Both the position numbers and the translations under genes were made by a program. Source: Erythrobacter sp. EC-HK427 (GTDB lineage: Bacteria; Pseudomonadota; Alphaproteobacteria; Sphingomonadales; Sphingomonadaceae). From it: a DNA stretch of 64,000 nt. The DNA lies in NCBI RefSeq assembly GCF_902498745.1, contig NZ_LR701479.1, positions 2,621,060-2,685,059 of the forward strand, read 5' to 3'. Shown in pieces: positions 26,806-36,556 of the stretch. Within the stretch, counting starts at the first letter, position 1, and each line of letters begins with the position of its first letter. The notes below the pieces were generated by a model that worked only from the letters and a program-made list of their open reading frames with translations, did not search any database and was not told the DNA's origin.

Positions 26806-27609
26806 CTATTCCGCCGGAGCGGCAGCCGGTTCGGGGCTGGCAATCTCGCAGGCATCGCCCGCCGCTGCATCGGCATCCCCGCGCACGATTTCCACCCGGC
26901 GATTGCGCGCATCGGTTGCCTCGACGCCTTCCTGCAACCGCTGCTGGCCAAAGCCGACGGGGCGCAACTGGTCACCAGAGACACCCAGCTCAACCATATA
27001 GGCGGCGACGCTTTGCGCACGTGCGCGCGACAATTCGCAATTCCGCGTTTCGGTACCGCTTATGTCGGTGTGGCCGGCGATGATGAAGGTTTCGGTCGAC
27101 TCGTTCTCGATCATGCTTTCGGCAAACACGCGGATTTGCTGGCGCGCATTTTCCGTGAGATTGGCCGAGCCCAGCCCGAAGGTCAGGCACATATTGAGCG
27201 AGGTCGTGTCCGAAGGCGCGCAGCGCTCAGGAATGCGCACCACCGGCGGCGAAGGACGCCGTGCCGGTGTCGGTGCAGGCGCGGCAGTCGGGCGCGCAGC
27301 GGGCCGACTCGCCGGACGCGACGGACGGGATACGCGCGGCGTGCTCGCATTGGAGCTGCTGGGGCGGTAGATGGTGGTGCCGACCGGCCCGCCACGCTCT
27401 GCGCAGACAGTTTCGGTGCCGGTGCGCAGATATTCCTCTTCGGAAGTGGGCACGCATTCGCCCTCGGCCAAGGGCTCCAAACCTTCTCCGCGGATGAAGA
27501 CATCCACCGCATCGCGGCTGACGCCGTCTTCCTGCGCCACTTGCGCAGCGGCCTGGGTCGATACCAAGACCAAAGCGGCCATGGCAGTGCTGGTTAGAAA
27601 ACGTGTCAT
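26806..27609 (-). CDS. OmpA-family envelope protein
   Basis: A 267-residue exported protein. It has an N-terminal signal peptide (MTRFLTSTAMAALVLVSTQAAAQ), a Pro/Arg/Ser-rich linker around residues 90-125, and a C-terminal OmpA-like peptidoglycan-binding domain (TETFIIAGHTDISGTETRN, LSRARAQSVAAYM, ARNRRVEIV). It probably tethers the outer membrane or a complex to peptidoglycan. I chose the ATG at 27609 because it begins the signal peptide. It lies between the trehalose operon and an M23 peptidase; a link to the T6SS is possible but unproven. Confidence 0.88.
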   Translation of the reverse strand: MTRFLTSTAMAALVLVSTQAAAQVAQEDGVSRDAVDVFIRGEGLEPLAEGECVPTSEEEYLRTGTETVCAERGGPVGTTIYRPSSSNASTPRVSRPSRPASRPAARPTAAPAPTPARRPSPPVVRIPERCAPSDTTSLNMCLTFGLGSANLTENARQQIRVFAESMIENESTETFIIAGHTDISGTETRNCELSRARAQSVAAYMVELGVSGDQLRPVGFGQQRLQEGVEATDARNRRVEIVRGDADAAAGDACEIASPEPAAAPAE

Positions 27610-27796
27610 CTCAATCCCCCCGGAATTCATCATCTACGCCGCAAGCGCATCCTGCGCTCGCATGGCTTCACTCGTTTACAAATACAGTAAGCGCAGGCTG
27701 ACAGCAAGGTGATGAACAGGCCCTGTGCAAGTGTCACAGATCGAAACGACTGCGAAACTGCGCGCAAAAACAACAGTCAATCCACAGACTTTTCGA

Positions 27797-29182
27797 TCAA
27801 TTCGCGCGGCGGACACCCGTCTCGCGGCCGAGATTGATTTCATCACGCACATTTTCGAAGGCTTGCAGCGAGTCGCCGGTAAGCGTTTGCCGCTCGTCAG
27901 AGCCCTGCACGGTCAGCGGATCCATCTTCTGTCCGTCAATATGCACTTCGTAATGCAGGTGCGGCCCCGTCGATCCGCCGGTCGATCCGACTTCGCCGAT
28001 CACCTGCCCCTGCCGCACCCGCACCCCCGGCTCGATTCCCGGCGCAAAGGCGTTGAGATGGAGGTAGAGCGTGCGCCAGCCATTGTCGTGCTGGATCGCG
28101 ATGTAGCTGCCATTGCCGCTGCGCGCGTGCGGTGCCGCGCGGGCAATCTCGATCGTGCCGTTACCAGAGGCGAACACCGGCGTGCCGGTTGGCGCTGCGA
28201 AATCGACCCCGCCATGCAGGCGTGACCGGTTATAGATCGGGTGATGCCGCATCCCGAAGCGCGAGCTCAGCCGCGCCCCGTCTACCGGCGTGCGCATCAG
28301 CGACCGGCGGGTGTTCTGGCCGCTCGCATCATACCAAGCGACTTCGCCGTCGGCCCCTTCGAAGCGGTAGACATTGGCGGTGCGCGTCGGCGTGGTCATT
28401 GAGGCATAGAGCAGCACAGGCGCGCCCATCGGCTCGCCCTCCTCGTTCACCGTTTGGCGATAGGCGATTTCGAAGGCATCGTTGGAATTGATCTCACGCG
28501 CGAAATCGAAATCGAAAGCCAAGGCTTCGAAGAAGGCATCGATCAGCGCATTGGGAAAGCCTGCGGCGAGAACCGAGGTGTAAATGCTCGATTCGTCGAT
28601 CCGACCTGATGCGACGAATACCTGCTGCGTCAATTGCGCGGAAACCGGCTGCGCGACCGGTGCGCCATCCTCGATTGTGAACACCACGCCCGAACTGTCC
28701 CGCTTGCGCAGATCGAGCGTCGCCAATTGCAGCGCGCCGCCTTCGCCCGCAGCAAAGGTCAAGGTGCCGCGCACTTCCTCGCCCGCGGTGAAATAGCTGC
28801 GCGCCGATGCGACGAGATCGGCAACCAGCGCGGCATCGAAACCGGAAGCGGTCAGCGTCGCTTCCAGCTCCGCAATATCGCCGAGCCTGAACGAACGGCT
28901 GAGCTGCGGCGGTGCTTCGTCCAGCGCGTTCGAAAGCTCTGCGGTTGTCGTTACCGCCAGATCACGGCCCGTCGGCGTGCTGTCCGATCCTGCAAACGCA
29001 TAGGCAAGGCCGGCGACAAGAAACACCAATGCAGCAATAGCCGCAGCCAGCATCGGTTTGCTGGGGACGATTCCGGCTACCCCATTGCGCGGCGCCTCTG
29101 CCCGCAAGGCCGTGCGCGCATCCTCCCACGCCCGCGCCCAGTCGCGCGGATCGTAGGACTGGACAATTACCGCTTGCGCCAC
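27797..29182 (-). CDS. M23 family metallopeptidase
   Basis: A 461-residue protein with a cytoplasmic N-terminus of about 43 residues, one membrane helix (about 44-66), a long periplasmic region, and a C-terminal LytM/M23 endopeptidase domain. The zinc ligands are visible in SRLHGGVDFAAPTG (His and Asp) and GPHLHYEVH (HxH). Such enzymes cut peptide cross-links in peptidoglycan. The start is GTG at 29182 with GGAGGGGGAA upstream. It diverges from the T6SS phosphatase-kinase pair and shares a promoter region with it, so it may open the cell wall for secretion-system assembly; that is inference. Confidence 0.92.
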   Translation of the reverse strand: MAQAVIVQSYDPRDWARAWEDARTALRAEAPRNGVAGIVPSKPMLAAAIAALVFLVAGLAYAFAGSDSTPTGRDLAVTTTAELSNALDEAPPQLSRSFRLGDIAELEATLTASGFDAALVADLVASARSYFTAGEEVRGTLTFAAGEGGALQLATLDLRKRDSSGVVFTIEDGAPVAQPVSAQLTQQVFVASGRIDESSIYTSVLAAGFPNALIDAFFEALAFDFDFAREINSNDAFEIAYRQTVNEEGEPMGAPVLLYASMTTPTRTANVYRFEGADGEVAWYDASGQNTRRSLMRTPVDGARLSSRFGMRHHPIYNRSRLHGGVDFAAPTGTPVFASGNGTIEIARAAPHARSGNGSYIAIQHDNGWRTLYLHLNAFAPGIEPGVRVRQGQVIGEVGSTGGSTGPHLHYEVHIDGQKMDPLTVQGSDERQTLTGDSLQAFENVRDEINLGRETGVRRAN

Positions 29183-29216
29183 TTCCCCCTCCTGCGCTGT
29201 GAGTACCCCAAAGGAA

Positions 29217-29240
29217 ATTCCCGACGCCTGTTGCGGGAAT
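29217..29240. promoter_or_regulatory. Inverted repeat in the M23 / phosphatase divergent promoter
   Basis: ATTCCCG and CGGGAAT are a perfect 7-base inverted repeat with a 10-base spacer, placed centrally in the 112-base gap between the M23 gene and the T6SS phosphatase gene. It looks like an operator for a dimeric regulator serving both directions. Only the symmetry is directly seen. Confidence 0.4.
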
Positions 29241-29294
29241 GCCGTTTCGCACGCATAGTATAGGAGCTGAGACTGGGGGGAAAGGTGGTTCGGC

Positions 29295-30056
29295 TTGGAT
29301 TTTCGCGCTGATTCCTATGCGACAACCGATGTGGGCTGCGTGCGCAAGCTCAACGAGGATCGCCACCTTGTAGATGACACGCAATTCCACTGGGCCGTGG
29401 CAGACGGCATGGGTGGCATGGCCAAAGGCGACTGGGCGGCCGAAAAGATCGTCGAGACGCTGGGCGCAGTGAAGCTCTCAGACAATCTGGAGAGCGCGCT
29501 CAACACGATCGGGAACGCGATAGAGGACGCCAATTCGGCGATTGCGAGCCAGTCTGCCGTCTTGGGCGAGCAGATGGGCAGTACAATTGTCTCCCTGCTG
29601 CTCCGCGACAACCGGTTTGCCGTATTATGGGTTGGCGACAGCCGCGCTTATCTCTGGCGAGATGGCCAGCTCGTGCGGCTGACCAAGGATCACAGCCAGG
29701 TGCAGGATATGGTCGATGGCGGCATTATCACTGCCGAAGAGGCCGAAACGCACAAGCTCAAGAATGTGCTCACCCGGGCGGTGGGTATCGAGGAGAATTT
29801 CGGCATCGGCATGGTGCACGATACGGTGCGCAGCGACGATGTCTTCCTCCTGTGCAGCGACGGGCTGTATGGCCCGGTGCCGGAGGCAGACATTGCCCGC
29901 CTCCTCGATGAAGCTGATGATCTGGAGGAAGCTGCCGAAACGCTGGTGCAACTCTGCATCGAACGCGGCGCGCCCGACAATGTGACACTGGTATTGGTCT
30001 CGGCGCAGGAAACGACGATCCTGCAATTGGGCGCGAGCGAAGAGGAACGGGCTTGA
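29295..30056 (+). CDS. pppA: PP2C-type Ser/Thr phosphatase of the T6SS
   Basis: A 253-residue metal-dependent phosphatase with all main PP2C motifs: LNEDRHL, VADGMGGMAKGD, MGSTIVSLLL, VGDSRAYLWRDGQL, SDGLYGPV and DNVTLVLV. In known T6SS loci PppA removes phosphate from FHA-bound threonines and turns secretion off. The start appears to be TTG at 29295. Its stop overlaps the kinase start as TTGA, so phosphatase and kinase are made together. Opposite strand to the structural T6SS genes. Confidence 0.9.
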   Translation: MDFRADSYATTDVGCVRKLNEDRHLVDDTQFHWAVADGMGGMAKGDWAAEKIVETLGAVKLSDNLESALNTIGNAIEDANSAIASQSAVLGEQMGSTIVSLLLRDNRFAVLWVGDSRAYLWRDGQLVRLTKDHSQVQDMVDGGIITAEEAETHKLKNVLTRAVGIEENFGIGMVHDTVRSDDVFLLCSDGLYGPVPEADIARLLDEADDLEEAAETLVQLCIERGAPDNVTLVLVSAQETTILQLGASEEERA

Positions 30057-32176
30057 GCGGCAAGCAACATGAGGACGATGACGGCGAGAAGACCGTCATC
30101 CGGACGCCGGGATCAGCGGCGGCAGCCTCGCCTTCGGGTTCCGGAGACAGGGAAGAGGACGAGGGGCGCACCATCATCCGGCCAGACACGGCTTCCCCGA
30201 CCGAGGAAAACGAGGACGACCAGCGCACTGTCATCGCGCCCGCTGCGGGCGCTGCGCCGGAACCGGAAATCGACCGGACGATCATCGCCGCGCAAGCTCC
30301 GCAAGGCCCTGCCGCCAAGCAGGCACCGCCACCCGCCGCGCTAAAACCTCCCAAGACACCGATCTCGGGAATCACCATCGGGCAGGTGCTCAACCACACT
30401 TACGAGATCAAGCGGTTCATCGCGCGCGGCGGCATGGGTGAAGTTTTCGAAGGCGTGAACGTGACCAATGGCCAGCGCGTGGCGGTGAAAGTGATCTTGC
30501 CCGCCCTCGCCAGCGATCCGGCAGTGATCGAGATGTTCGTCAAGGAAGCGACCGTGCTCGAACGGCTCGTCCACCCCGCACTGGTGAATTACCGGACGCA
30601 GGCGCGCGATCCCGAAGCAGGCGTGTTCTACATCGTCACCAATTTCATCGAAGGGGTCAGCCTTGAAAGCCTGATCGGCAATATCAAGCCCTCGCTGGAA
30701 GAACTCGTCGGCCTGACCCGCCGCCTCGCGGAAGGCCTGAGTGTGGCGCATAGTATGGGTGCGATCCACCGCGATATCGCGCCCGACAATATCCTGCTGG
30801 AAAATGGCGATCTGGCGGCCGCGCAAATCATCGATTTCGGGATCGCCCGCGATATCGATCCGGGCTCCAACACCGTTATCGGCACCGGCTTTGCAGGCAA
30901 ATACAGCTTTGTTGCGCCCGAACAGCTCGGCGCTTTCAAAAGCGATGTCGGCCCCTGGTCCGATATCTACAGTCTCGGCCTTGTCCTGCTTGGTCTGGCG
31001 CGCGGGAAGACGCTGAAGCTGGGCACGTCCCCGGTGGAAGCGAATGACCTGCGCAAGGAAGGGATCGACACGTCCGAAGCGCCGCGCGCCTTGCGCCCGT
31101 TGTTCGATGCGATGTTGGTTTACAATCCCGCACGGCGCCTGCGTTCCATGGACGGCGTGATCACGCTGCTCGACAGGATCGACGTGTATGACGTTGATGA
31201 GGACGCATCTGCAGAGGATGCAGCCCCCGGTGATACTGCGGGCGGTCTTGCCGACGAAGGCTATGTGCCGGGACGAACCCTGTTCAGCGGCGGCTCCGGC
31301 TCCGGCACAGCAGATGGGACAATTGCGGGCCTGCCGCGCATGGCGGTGTTCGCCGGTGGCGGTATCGTAGGAGTGATGCTGCTCGTCGGCCTCGCCATGA
31401 TCGCATTCGGTGGCGGCAGTGACGCGCCCGATATCGATGTGGGCAGCGGCGGAGGAGGAGCGCAGCCCGCGCTCACGGCGAATATCGACGCGGCAGCGGC
31501 AACCGAACGCGCGCAAACGGCGTTGGCGAGCGTTGACTGCCATTGGCTCGATCTTGCGGTCAGCGGCTCTCCCGGCGCCTTGCGGCTCAACGCGAGCGGT
31601 GTCGCGGGGCTTCCGGGCGCGATCGAACCTGCGGTGTTTGGCGCGCTGGAAGGCGGCGGGGTCAGTACAGATTTTTCGGGCGTTTCGCCGGTCCCGCAGT
31701 CCAATTGCGGAGTGATGGATAGCCTCCGCCCGTTCCGCGCGCCGGATGACAATGCCATCACGCAAGCGCAGACCACATCCGATATCCGGCAATATCCGGC
31801 CAATCATAGCGACCCCGCTCTGGCGGGGCTAACGGGCGCGATCCACACGGTCGATATCAACCTGCCGGGCACCGCCCCGATTGCACTACTCGTCCTTTCT
31901 GACGGGCAGGTGATGAAACTGGGTTCGGGCACGGTGCTGGAGATTATCGGCGAGGATTTCCGCCAGTCCGCCAACCAGTTCAGCTTCCCGCTGCGCAGCG
32001 AAACCGATGAAACATCATGGACAACGGTAATCCTGCTCGAAGGCAACGGTCAGCTCGATCCGGCAGCAGATGCTTTGGTGAGCGGCAATTTCGCGCAATT
32101 CGCCCAGCTGGCTGAGGCCAATGGCATACGCACACATATGCTGTGGCATCAGCTGGTCGAGATACCGGGCAGCTAA
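30053..32176 (+). CDS. ppkA: Membrane Ser/Thr protein kinase of the T6SS (PpkA-type)
   Basis: A 707-residue protein. The N-terminal 100 residues are acidic and contain four motifs of Lys/Arg-Thr-Val/Ile-Ile centred on Thr14, Thr40, Thr59 and Thr76. The kinase domain spans about 117-375: glycine loop FIARGGMGEVFEG, Lys146, HRDIAPDN (Asp241) and DFG (Asp261). A membrane helix at about 430-453 is followed by a roughly 250-residue periplasmic domain with two cysteines that I do not recognise; the von Willebrand-type domain of some PpkA proteins is absent. Starts with TTG overlapping the phosphatase stop. Likely phosphorylates itself and TssL to activate secretion. Confidence 0.9.
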   Translation: MSGKQHEDDDGEKTVIRTPGSAAAASPSGSGDREEDEGRTIIRPDTASPTEENEDDQRTVIAPAAGAAPEPEIDRTIIAAQAPQGPAAKQAPPPAALKPPKTPISGITIGQVLNHTYEIKRFIARGGMGEVFEGVNVTNGQRVAVKVILPALASDPAVIEMFVKEATVLERLVHPALVNYRTQARDPEAGVFYIVTNFIEGVSLESLIGNIKPSLEELVGLTRRLAEGLSVAHSMGAIHRDIAPDNILLENGDLAAAQIIDFGIARDIDPGSNTVIGTGFAGKYSFVAPEQLGAFKSDVGPWSDIYSLGLVLLGLARGKTLKLGTSPVEANDLRKEGIDTSEAPRALRPLFDAMLVYNPARRLRSMDGVITLLDRIDVYDVDEDASAEDAAPGDTAGGLADEGYVPGRTLFSGGSGSGTADGTIAGLPRMAVFAGGGIVGVMLLVGLAMIAFGGGSDAPDIDVGSGGGGAQPALTANIDAAAATERAQTALASVDCHWLDLAVSGSPGALRLNASGVAGLPGAIEPAVFGALEGGGVSTDFSGVSPVPQSNCGVMDSLRPFRAPDDNAITQAQTTSDIRQYPANHSDPALAGLTGAIHTVDINLPGTAPIALLVLSDGQVMKLGSGTVLEIIGEDFRQSANQFSFPLRSETDETSWTTVILLEGNGQLDPAADALVSGNFAQFAQLAEANGIRTHMLWHQLVEIPGS

Positions 32177-32187
32177 GACCCCGGGGA

Positions 32188-32997
32188 CTAGCCAGCCAGA
32201 TCGCGGTATTTCTGTTCGAAACTGCGCGCGAAGACTTCCACGAAGCCAAGGTCCGGGTCTTCGAAGGCTTCGCGGTAGGCTTGCCACGCCTGCGCGTCGC
32301 TCTTGCCGCCACGCTGGATTTCATCGGGACTGAAGTGCTGGAGGACTTCGTGCAGGGCGGTCTGCATCGCCGCGAGTAGCGCCGCATCATGCGCAAGCAT
32401 TTGGGCGCGCAAAGCGCCGAGCGCGGCATCGCCGTCGGCGTTGGATAGCGATTCCAGAAATGCCAACGCCTGCCCCGGCTTTGCCTCGGCCAGCGACGAG
32501 CGTTCGCTCGCCTGTCCCTGCGCGCCCGACAAGTCGGCCCGCGCCTGTTGCCGCGTGCGCGCCAGCTCGGCCAGAATTTCCAGCGCCAGATGCGAATGCT
32601 GCGTGTGCGCGGAATTGCCTTCGCGCGGCGGCGAGGCATGGGTGCGGGTGCGCTCCATCGGATCGCCCGGCGTGGGAGCGCGGACAAAGGTCGCATCACC
32701 TGCATCGCGCGCCGCATCAATGTCCACCCGCCATTCGCAATCGGCGATGCGCACACGGTCACCCGCCTGCAGCCGCTCGCGCGCTTCCAGCTTCGTGTCG
32801 TTGAGGAAAGTGCCGTTGCGACTGAAATCCTGGATGTGCCATTCGCCGCCCTCGCCCGAGATCACGCAATGGCGGCCCGAAGCAGTCGGGTCAGCGATAC
32901 GGATCTGTGCGCGCGGATCGCGTCCGATCAGCAGCGAGCCGCTGGCCAGACGTCTTCCCTCACCTCCTTGATGCACCGGATTAAGCGAAATGGTCAC
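32188..32997 (-). CDS. FHA-domain protein, second T6SS FHA gene
   Basis: A 269-residue protein with an N-terminal FHA phosphothreonine-binding domain (LLIGRDPRAQIRIADPTASGRHC, then FSRNGTFLN). A linker contains a DATFVRAPT segment, and the C-terminal region (ALHEVLQHFSPDEIQ ... FARSFEQKYRDLAG) is like the end of TagH proteins. It is the last gene of the minus-strand T6SS run, 18 bases after tssM, and converges on the kinase gene with 11 bases between. Probably reads the phosphorylation state set by the kinase. The start is GTG at 32997. Confidence 0.85.
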   Translation of the reverse strand: MTISLNPVHQGGEGRRLASGSLLIGRDPRAQIRIADPTASGRHCVISGEGGEWHIQDFSRNGTFLNDTKLEARERLQAGDRVRIADCEWRVDIDAARDAGDATFVRAPTPGDPMERTRTHASPPREGNSAHTQHSHLALEILAELARTRQQARADLSGAQGQASERSSLAEAKPGQALAFLESLSNADGDAALGALRAQMLAHDAALLAAMQTALHEVLQHFSPDEIQRGGKSDAQAWQAYREAFEDPDLGFVEVFARSFEQKYRDLAG

Positions 32998-33015
32998 GCG
33001 GCCCTTATCCTGCCC

Positions 33016-36000
33016 TCAGCCTTCGTGCCGCCACGGCGCATAGCTGACCGCCAGCGCAGCAGGGTCGATATCGGGGCAGGCGACCTGCACGAAGGGATCA
33101 GTCACAAACGGGTTGGCCGCGCCGAAGGACTGGATGCGGAAATCGAAGCGCGCGCCCGAATGGGTAAGGCTCCCCTCCCCGATCAATGGCGAAGCCCCTT
33201 CGCGCACCGCTGCCAGCTTCATCAGCCGGAACAGCGCCCACGGGCCGGAGAAGGTGCGCGGGCTGGATGGCGAGCCGCCGGTGTCGAAGGACAGCGACGC
33301 ATTGCCCGATCCCGGCCAGTTGAAGACCTTGGGAATCTCGTTTTCCCCGTCATAGGTCAGCGTTTGCCCGTCAATCTGCAGCACCACCTCATCCGCTCCG
33401 TCGAGCGAAATCGGCTCGATCTGGTAGGACATCCTCGGCGCGGTGGGATCGCCTGCAAAGAATATCCGCGTTACCCGGTTCGCAGCCTGGAACGCGCGCA
33501 CACTGCCCGGATTGAGCCCGATCTCGCTGGCATTGCCCTTCATTGCCCATTCCGGCCCGCTCGTATCGATATAGTTGTTGAGCTGCGTATTGACGAAATT
33601 GGCATAGGTGCCGCTCGGCCCGAACAATTGGGTAAAGGTCGCAATCGGCAGGTCGGCGCTGGACGATGCCTGGATCGGATAGGCGGTTGCGAGAGTTTGC
33701 TCGCAATTGGCGAAATTGGCATCGACCGCGGCGCCCATCTGCGCCCCGCGCGCAATGCCCAGCGCGCTCTCGGCATCCTGCGCCATGGCGAGCGACCATT
33801 CGCTGACGGGCAAAGGCAGACTGTTGCCGGTCTGGCGCAATTGCAGGATCGCCGCGCGCGCGTCCATGCTCGCCTGCGAACCGGTAGTGCCATCGCCCGC
33901 GCCCAGCACGGCCACGTTGTTGAGCGAGTTGGCGACAGCGGTGAAGCTGGCCAGCGTGCCGTCCATTGCCCCTCCGCCCTCGGGCCCGCCGACAAACTGC
34001 CGCAGTGGCTGGAACGCGAGGATAACCGCCTGCCGCCCGCCGTCCGGCGCAGGATCGCCCCCACCGCTACCTTGCGCAGCGCCAGCGGCGTTGATCGCCC
34101 GACCCGCGCTCCCGGCACGGTTGGAAATAGCGCGCGTTGCCGCATCCCCCGCCGCGTCGGCAACTGCGCCGCCCTCAGCTTCGGGCTGTGCTGGCGTGAG
34201 ATCGGTCGCGGTGGCAATCGCACGCAACAGCGGCGGTATCGGCGATAGCGGCCCGCCTGCATCGCGCAGCCGCTGCACATTGTCTTCCAGACCGCTGGCA
34301 TTGCGCAACTCGATCAGGCCGAGATAGGTGTTCCAGTGTTCAAGGAAATCGTCGAAATACAGCCGTTCGAGATCGCTGCGGAGCTGCGCGATCTGGTTGG
34401 GTGTCAGTTCTGCGGTCGCGTTGTCGCCAACCACCCAGACTTCGTCCTCCAGCAATTCCGGCCCGCGTTCGATGATCGGAACAAAGATCGTGTCATACCC
34501 TTCGCGCGTAAACAGCGCGGGAACCCCCGCATTGGGCGCGAATGCGCCGGTTTGCGCGAAGAATATCTCCGGCCGCGGCCCCGCATTCTCGCGCGCGGTC
34601 CACTGCCGCTGCCCCGATGCGAGCGCCTCGCTCTTCAGCCGCCCATAAACGCGCACTGCCGGTGCCTGCGCGCGCAGCAGGCGGCGGGCGTTTTCCTTGA
34701 GTGCAGGGTCGATGCCCAGCGGGGTGAAGCCGATGTCGAACAAAGAAGCGGTATGCGTCGCCATTGCGCCCGCTTCGCTTTCGTTTGCCCCTGCCCGCGC
34801 CAGCCAGGCACGCGGCACCCAGGCCATGACGTGTTCGGCCTGCTCCGGCCCCTCACCGCCGAGGATAAGGTAGCTTTTCAGCGCATCGTAAACCGCGCCC
34901 GGATCGGATGTATCCGCCATCCGCTCTTCCGCCAGCGCCATCAGCACGGGCATCAGCCGCTGCTGCAGGTCGCGCCCGTAAATGCCGCGCATCTCGCCCG
35001 ACAGCCTGCCTCCCTGACCAAGCCCCAGTGCGAAATCGCTCGCCTCGGTCATTTCGGTGGTGCCGCTGCCGAGCACGCCCAATGCCGCCAGATCCTGCTG
35101 CACCGAGGCGCTGCCGCCGCGCGACTCGCCTGCCACATTGGCGTAGTCGGCAGTGATGGCATAAACCCGGTCGATCAGCGCGGTGTTGCGGAAATACCCC
35201 CAAGTCCACACGCCCACCGCAATCACGAAACTCGCCGCCACCGCGCCGATGCCGATGGCGTAATTGCGCCGCGCGCGTGCCTCGGCGGCGGGATTGCGAC
35301 TGGCGATGCCGCTTTCGGGCACCAACAGATCGGCAAAGAAACGCCGCAGGAAATAGCTGCGCCCGCTCCCCACCGCGTGCTGCGAACTGCGCGGGGGCAC
35401 GCCGACATTCATCAGCAGGCGATCAACCGGATTGCCCGTTTGCGTGCCGGAGGAGAAATACACACCGCGCACCCGCGCGGGCTTGTCGAAGCGGGTTTTC
35501 TTGGCGAGTTCGCCCAGCAATCTGGCAATCGGGCTACGAAGGCTTGCAAGCTGTGCCGGGAACCCGGCGATCGCCGCGCGGTGCTGCATATCGCTTTCAT
35601 TCTGCGTCCGGTCGACCACACGGCTGGAAATGCTGCTGACCAGCCCGTCAAACCCTGCCATCACGCTATCGGTATCGGGCTTGGCACCGGGCGCGGTGGA
35701 ACCGAACACCTGATCCGACTCCTCGTCGGTCGCGCGGGCGAAATATTCGCGGAACCCCGGTACGAGATCGGTTTTGGTCACCATCAGATAGACCGGCAAA
35801 TCCTGCCCCAGCAGATTGGTCGTTTCCGCCAATCGCTCGCGGACATTGCGCGTGTGCTCTTCCATCTTGCGCGCGTCGACGAAATCGGGTGCGGGGATGG
35901 CGACGATCAAGCCGTTGAGCGGTTGCAGCGGGCGGTAGCGTTGCAGCAGTTCGAGGAAGTTCTTCCACCCCGCCGCATCATGCTCCTTGTCCTCGTCCTG

Positions 36001-36543
36001 GCTGACATAGCGGCCTGCCGTATCGATCAGCACCGCCTCGCTGGTGAACCACCAGTCGCAATTGGGCGTGTTCGGCTGGCCGCGCAATGCGCGGTATTCG
36101 CCTGCAACGGCGGTGGGGAATTCCAGTCCGCAATTCAGCAACGCCGTCGTTTTGCCCGCGCCCGACGGGCCGATGATCGCATACCATGGCAACTGGTAGA
36201 CATAGGCTTGCCGACTGCCCAGTTTGGCCGTGCGCAATTGGTCGAGCGCCTCGGACAGCTTCGCCGCCACTTCGTCCTTTTCGATATCGGCGGGGGACGG
36301 CTTCAGTTCCTCCATCATCGCCGCATTTTTCTTCTTCTCTCGCCGCCACGCGAGAATGGCGAGGATAGACACCACCAGCAGCGGAACCAGCGCGACGAGC
36401 AGAGTCACGACCCACCACCCGAACGGGCGGAAATCGGCAATCGCGATCAGCGGCCCGACGAACCAGATGATGAGCCCCAGCACTATCGCGCCAAGGAACC
36501 GCCAGAACCAGCGATTGGTGAAGAGTGTCTTGAGCTTCTGCAT
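33016..36543 (-). CDS. tssM: T6SS inner-membrane protein TssM (IcmF)
   Basis: A 1,175-residue membrane-complex protein. It has two N-terminal membrane segments (about 14-34 and 43-65), a cytoplasmic NTPase-like domain with Walker A GPSGAGKTT (about 125-133) and a DTAGRY Walker-B-like motif, a third membrane helix near residue 455, and a long periplasmic part ending in the TssM C-terminal domain. With TssL it forms the inner-membrane channel. I chose the ATG at 36543 because GAGGAGGGG precedes it. It lies 13 bases after tssL. No tssJ lipoprotein gene is visible in the cluster. Confidence 0.95.
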   Translation of the reverse strand: MQKLKTLFTNRWFWRFLGAIVLGLIIWFVGPLIAIADFRPFGWWVVTLLVALVPLLVVSILAILAWRREKKKNAAMMEELKPSPADIEKDEVAAKLSEALDQLRTAKLGSRQAYVYQLPWYAIIGPSGAGKTTALLNCGLEFPTAVAGEYRALRGQPNTPNCDWWFTSEAVLIDTAGRYVSQDEDKEHDAAGWKNFLELLQRYRPLQPLNGLIVAIPAPDFVDARKMEEHTRNVRERLAETTNLLGQDLPVYLMVTKTDLVPGFREYFARATDEESDQVFGSTAPGAKPDTDSVMAGFDGLVSSISSRVVDRTQNESDMQHRAAIAGFPAQLASLRSPIARLLGELAKKTRFDKPARVRGVYFSSGTQTGNPVDRLLMNVGVPPRSSQHAVGSGRSYFLRRFFADLLVPESGIASRNPAAEARARRNYAIGIGAVAASFVIAVGVWTWGYFRNTALIDRVYAITADYANVAGESRGGSASVQQDLAALGVLGSGTTEMTEASDFALGLGQGGRLSGEMRGIYGRDLQQRLMPVLMALAEERMADTSDPGAVYDALKSYLILGGEGPEQAEHVMAWVPRAWLARAGANESEAGAMATHTASLFDIGFTPLGIDPALKENARRLLRAQAPAVRVYGRLKSEALASGQRQWTARENAGPRPEIFFAQTGAFAPNAGVPALFTREGYDTIFVPIIERGPELLEDEVWVVGDNATAELTPNQIAQLRSDLERLYFDDFLEHWNTYLGLIELRNASGLEDNVQRLRDAGGPLSPIPPLLRAIATATDLTPAQPEAEGGAVADAAGDAATRAISNRAGSAGRAINAAGAAQGSGGGDPAPDGGRQAVILAFQPLRQFVGGPEGGGAMDGTLASFTAVANSLNNVAVLGAGDGTTGSQASMDARAAILQLRQTGNSLPLPVSEWSLAMAQDAESALGIARGAQMGAAVDANFANCEQTLATAYPIQASSSADLPIATFTQLFGPSGTYANFVNTQLNNYIDTSGPEWAMKGNASEIGLNPGSVRAFQAANRVTRIFFAGDPTAPRMSYQIEPISLDGADEVVLQIDGQTLTYDGENEIPKVFNWPGSGNASLSFDTGGSPSSPRTFSGPWALFRLMKLAAVREGASPLIGEGSLTHSGARFDFRIQSFGAANPFVTDPFVQVACPDIDPAALAVSYAPWRHEG

Positions 36544-36556
36544 GATCCCCTCCTCC

